15,805 nucleotides of DNA, taken from positions 1 to 15,805 of the forward strand of contig CAYPTS010000047.1 in the NCBI GenBank assembly GCA_964413825.1, given 5' to 3'. The notes below the pieces were generated by a model. It was not told where the DNA came from. It ran no database searches and was given only the letters and a program-made list of their open reading frames with translations. Source of the DNA: JAFGKM01 sp964413825. Its GTDB lineage: Bacteria; Ratteibacteria; UBA8468; B48-G9; JAFGKM01. Of this stretch, positions 13,703 to 15,805 are shown one piece after another (position 1 is the stretch's first letter; every line of letters begins with the position of its first letter). The position numbers and the translations under genes were made by a program.

Positions 13703-15805
13703 TCATTTTAGGATGGATTTGAGAAACTGTCCGGTGTGGGATTTTTTGCATTTTGCTATCTTCTCCGGAGTTCCTTCCGCAACGACGTGCCCGCCCTTGT
13801 CCCCGCCTTCGGGCCCCAGGTCTATTATGTAATCGGCGGACTTTATCACGTCCGGGTTGTGTTCTATCAGGAGAACCGTGGAGCCTTTTTCCACCAGGCT
13901 GTTGAGAACGCCGAGAAGTTTAGATATGTCCGCGGTATGCAGTCCCACGGTGGGTTCGTCGAGGATGTAAAGCGTCCTGTCGTTGCCCTTGCGGGACAGT
14001 TCCGAGGATAACTTCACCCTTTGCGCTTCGCCTCCGGAAAGCGTCGTTGCGGACTGTCCCAGTTCCACGTATCCCAGTCCGACGTCGTAAAGGGTCTGCA
14101 GTTTGTCTTTTATGGACGGGTTCCTAAAGAAAAAGTCAAGGGCGTCCTCTATCTTCATGTCGAGTACCTCTGATATGTTCTTGCCCCTGTAGGTTACCTC
14201 GAGCGTTTCGCGGTTGTATCTGGTGCCCTTGCATATTTCGCAGGGTATGAACACGTCCGGCAAAAAGTGCATCTCGATTTTTGTGATGCCTTCTCCGGTA
14301 CACGCTTCGCACCTGCCGCCCTTGACGTTGAAACTGAACCTGCCCTGTTTGTAGCCTCGTATGCGCGCTTCTTCCGTGTTGGCGAACAACTGCCGTATGT
14401 GCGTGAATGCGTTGGTATAGGTTGCCGGGTTGGAGCGCGGGGTGCGTCCTATGGGCGACTGGTCGATGACTATTGCCTTGTTTATCTCTTCCACGCCTAT
14501 GATTGCAGAGTGTTTTCCGGGTTCTTCCCTCGAGTTGTAGAGAATCTTCTTCAGCCCCTTGTAGAGGATGTCTTCCACGAGACTGCTCTTGCCCGAACCC
14601 GAAACCCCGGTGATGCACACGAACATTCCCATGGGGATGGTTACGTTGATGTTTTTCAGGTTGTTGTGCTGTGCGCCAAGTATCTGCAGGTGTTTGCCGT
14701 TTCCCTTCCTTCTTTTTTCAGGCACGGGTATTTTTTTCTTTTGCGAAAGGTACTGCCCGGTTACGGAATTTGCGTCCCTGATTATTTCCGCCGGCGTGCC
14801 CTGCGATATTACCTTGCCTCCGTGCTTGCCCGCCCCAGGTCCAAGGTCAACCACGTAATCGGCGTTTCTGACGGTCTCCTCGTCGTGTTCCACCACCACG
14901 ACGGTGTTGCCTATATCCCGCAACTGTTTCAGGGTATTAATGAGTTTCAGGTTATCTCTGTGATGAAGTCCAATCGTGGGCTCGTCAAGTATGTATATGA
15001 CCCCGACCAATCCGGAGCCTATCTGCGTCGCCAGTTTTATCCTTTCCGCTTCGCCTCCGGAAAGGGTATGCGTCATCCTGTCGAGCGTGAGGTAGTCGAG
15101 CCCGACCTCCTCCATGAAAGTCAGGCGGCTGATGATTTCCTTCAATATCTGTTTGGCGATAACTCTGTCGCGTTCCCTTAGATTCATGCCTCCGAAAAAC
15201 TTCTTCGCTTCTTTTATGCTCAGCGCGGCAACCTCCATGATGGACTTTCCGGATACGCTCACCGCAAGGGATTCCTTTTTCAGCCGTCCTCCTTTGCACA
15301 GGGGACACGTTACTTCCCGGATATATTTCATTATCTCGTCTTTCCTGTACTGGCTTTCGGTCTGGTGGAACAGGCGTTCAAGGTTGGGCAGTATTCCCTC
15401 GAAGTCGTGTTCTTCCGAACCGTATAATATGACGTTGAGCGTTTCTTTCGTGAGGTCGCACGGCCTGTCGTCGATGTTCCTATTGAGAGAGCGCAGTATG
15501 CCCCTTAGCAGGCTCCTGTAATACAGAAACAGGCCTCTGCCGCCGGCATCCTGCCACGGTTTAATCGCGCCATCCCTGAATGTCTTTGTCTTATCCGGGA
15601 TAACCAGTTCAGGGTCAACCTTCATCAGGAATCCCAGCCCCTTGCATTCAGAGCAGGCGCCGTACGGGCTGTTGAAGGAAAACATGCGCGGGGACAACTC
15701 TTCAAATCCCGTATTGCACTCGGTGCATGCGTAGTTTTCGCTGTAAAGAACGTCTTTCCCGTTCGTTTCAGTTATGACCAGCCCCTTGCCTGTCTTGAGG
15801 GCCAT
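13703..15805 (-). CDS. uvrA: UvrA, excinuclease ABC subunit A (5' part beyond window)
   Basis: The 700 residues visible are the C-terminal three quarters of UvrA, the damage-recognising ATPase of nucleotide excision repair. Seen in order (numbered from the window edge): a CXXC pair (C27, C30) with its partner pair C51 and C54; ABC signature LSGGEAERIK (248-257) and Walker B YILDEPTIGL (271-280) of the first ATPase; second Walker A GVSGSGKS (400-407); second zinc finger C499/C502/C522/C525; signature LSGGEAQRVK (589-598) and Walker B YILDEPTVGL (613-622). By alignment with the E. coli zinc-finger positions, about 226 N-terminal residues, including the first Walker A, lie outside the window. 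The ATG at the very edge is an internal codon, not the start. It is a housekeeping gene, convergent with and functionally unrelated to the rightward operon. Confidence 0.97.
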   Translation of the reverse strand: MALKTGKGLVITETNGKDVLYSENYACTECNTGFEELSPRMFSFNSPYGACSECKGLGFLMKVDPELVIPDKTKTFRDGAIKPWQDAGGRGLFLYYRSLLRGILRSLNRNIDDRPCDLTKETLNVILYGSEEHDFEGILPNLERLFHQTESQYRKDEIMKYIREVTCPLCKGGRLKKESLAVSVSGKSIMEVAALSIKEAKKFFGGMNLRERDRVIAKQILKEIISRLTFMEEVGLDYLTLDRMTHTLSGGEAERIKLATQIGSGLVGVIYILDEPTIGLHHRDNLKLINTLKQLRDIGNTVVVVEHDEETVRNADYVVDLGPGAGKHGGKVISQGTPAEIIRDANSVTGQYLSQKKKIPVPEKRRKGNGKHLQILGAQHNNLKNINVTIPMGMFVCITGVSGSGKSSLVEDILYKGLKKILYNSREEPGKHSAIIGVEEINKAIVIDQSPIGRTPRSNPATYTNAFTHIRQLFANTEEARIRGYKQGRFSFNVKGGRCEACTGEGITKIEMHFLPDVFIPCEICKGTRYNRETLEVTYRGKNISEVLDMKIEDALDFFFRNPSIKDKLQTLYDVGLGYVELGQSATTLSGGEAQRVKLSSELSRKGNDRTLYILDEPTVGLHTADISKLLGVLNSLVEKGSTVLLIEHNPDVIKSADYIIDLGPEGGDKGGHVVAEGTPEKIAKCKKSHTGQFLKSILK

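Noticed and set aside
14267..15181. A 304-codon open frame opposite uvrA
   Set aside because: It is antisense to a clearly conserved uvrA region, lacks recognisable domains or a ribosome-binding site, and its composition is that of a shadow frame.

Overview
This 15.8 kb window looks like chromosomal DNA from an anaerobic, polysaccharide-degrading bacterium of the Planctomycetota-Verrucomicrobiota-Lentisphaerota group, most likely Lentisphaerota-like. That placement is inferred. It rests on a GntR/LacI hybrid regulator next to a lone prepilin-like protein with an H-X9-DG-type C-terminus, followed by large uncharacterised glycoside-hydrolase-like proteins and a run of MttB, URO-D, sugar-isomerase and Gfo/Idh/MocA enzymes. 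No rRNA, tRNA or CRISPR array is visible.

Layout. Bases 1-142 hold a perfect consensus sigma-70 promoter (TTGACA, 17 bp, TATAAT) facing right. About 143-1724 is an IS1380-family insertion sequence with an apparently intact transposase on the minus strand. The IS has its own promoter and a 9-bp inverted repeat that could sequester the transposase Shine-Dalgarno in read-through transcripts. The IS sits between the perfect promoter and the first gene of a long rightward gene set (1773-13670).

The rightward set contains, in order: a GntR-type DNA-binding domain fused to a LacI-type sensor domain; a prepilin-like protein; a cytoplasmic glycoside-hydrolase-like protein with a glutamine-amidotransferase-like domain; a secreted beta-rich protein; a large lipoprotein with a mutarotase-like N-terminus and a TIM-barrel-like C-terminus; an MttB-family corrinoid-dependent methyltransferase homologue; a URO-D-family methyltransferase homologue; a xylose-isomerase-like TIM-barrel protein; and a Gfo/Idh/MocA oxidoreductase. 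From the prepilin gene on, gaps are 3-30 bp or there are short overlaps, so one operon is likely, probably starting at a promoter with a candidate operator at 2852-2884. Facing it from the right end is the C-terminal three quarters of uvrA (minus strand, cut by the window edge), a housekeeping gene that probably marks the locus boundary.

How the genes may work together (inference). Envelope proteins bind or trim a carbohydrate or glycoconjugate. The product is taken up by a transporter not in this window, further cleaved in the cytoplasm, and processed by an oxidoreductase/isomerase pair. The MttB/URO-D pair would move a methyl (or other) group from the substrate via a corrinoid. No corrinoid protein, reactivase or transporter gene is present here. 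This coupling of an MttB-type methyltransferase to a regulated sugar-degradation operon is the best candidate for an undescribed system in the window.
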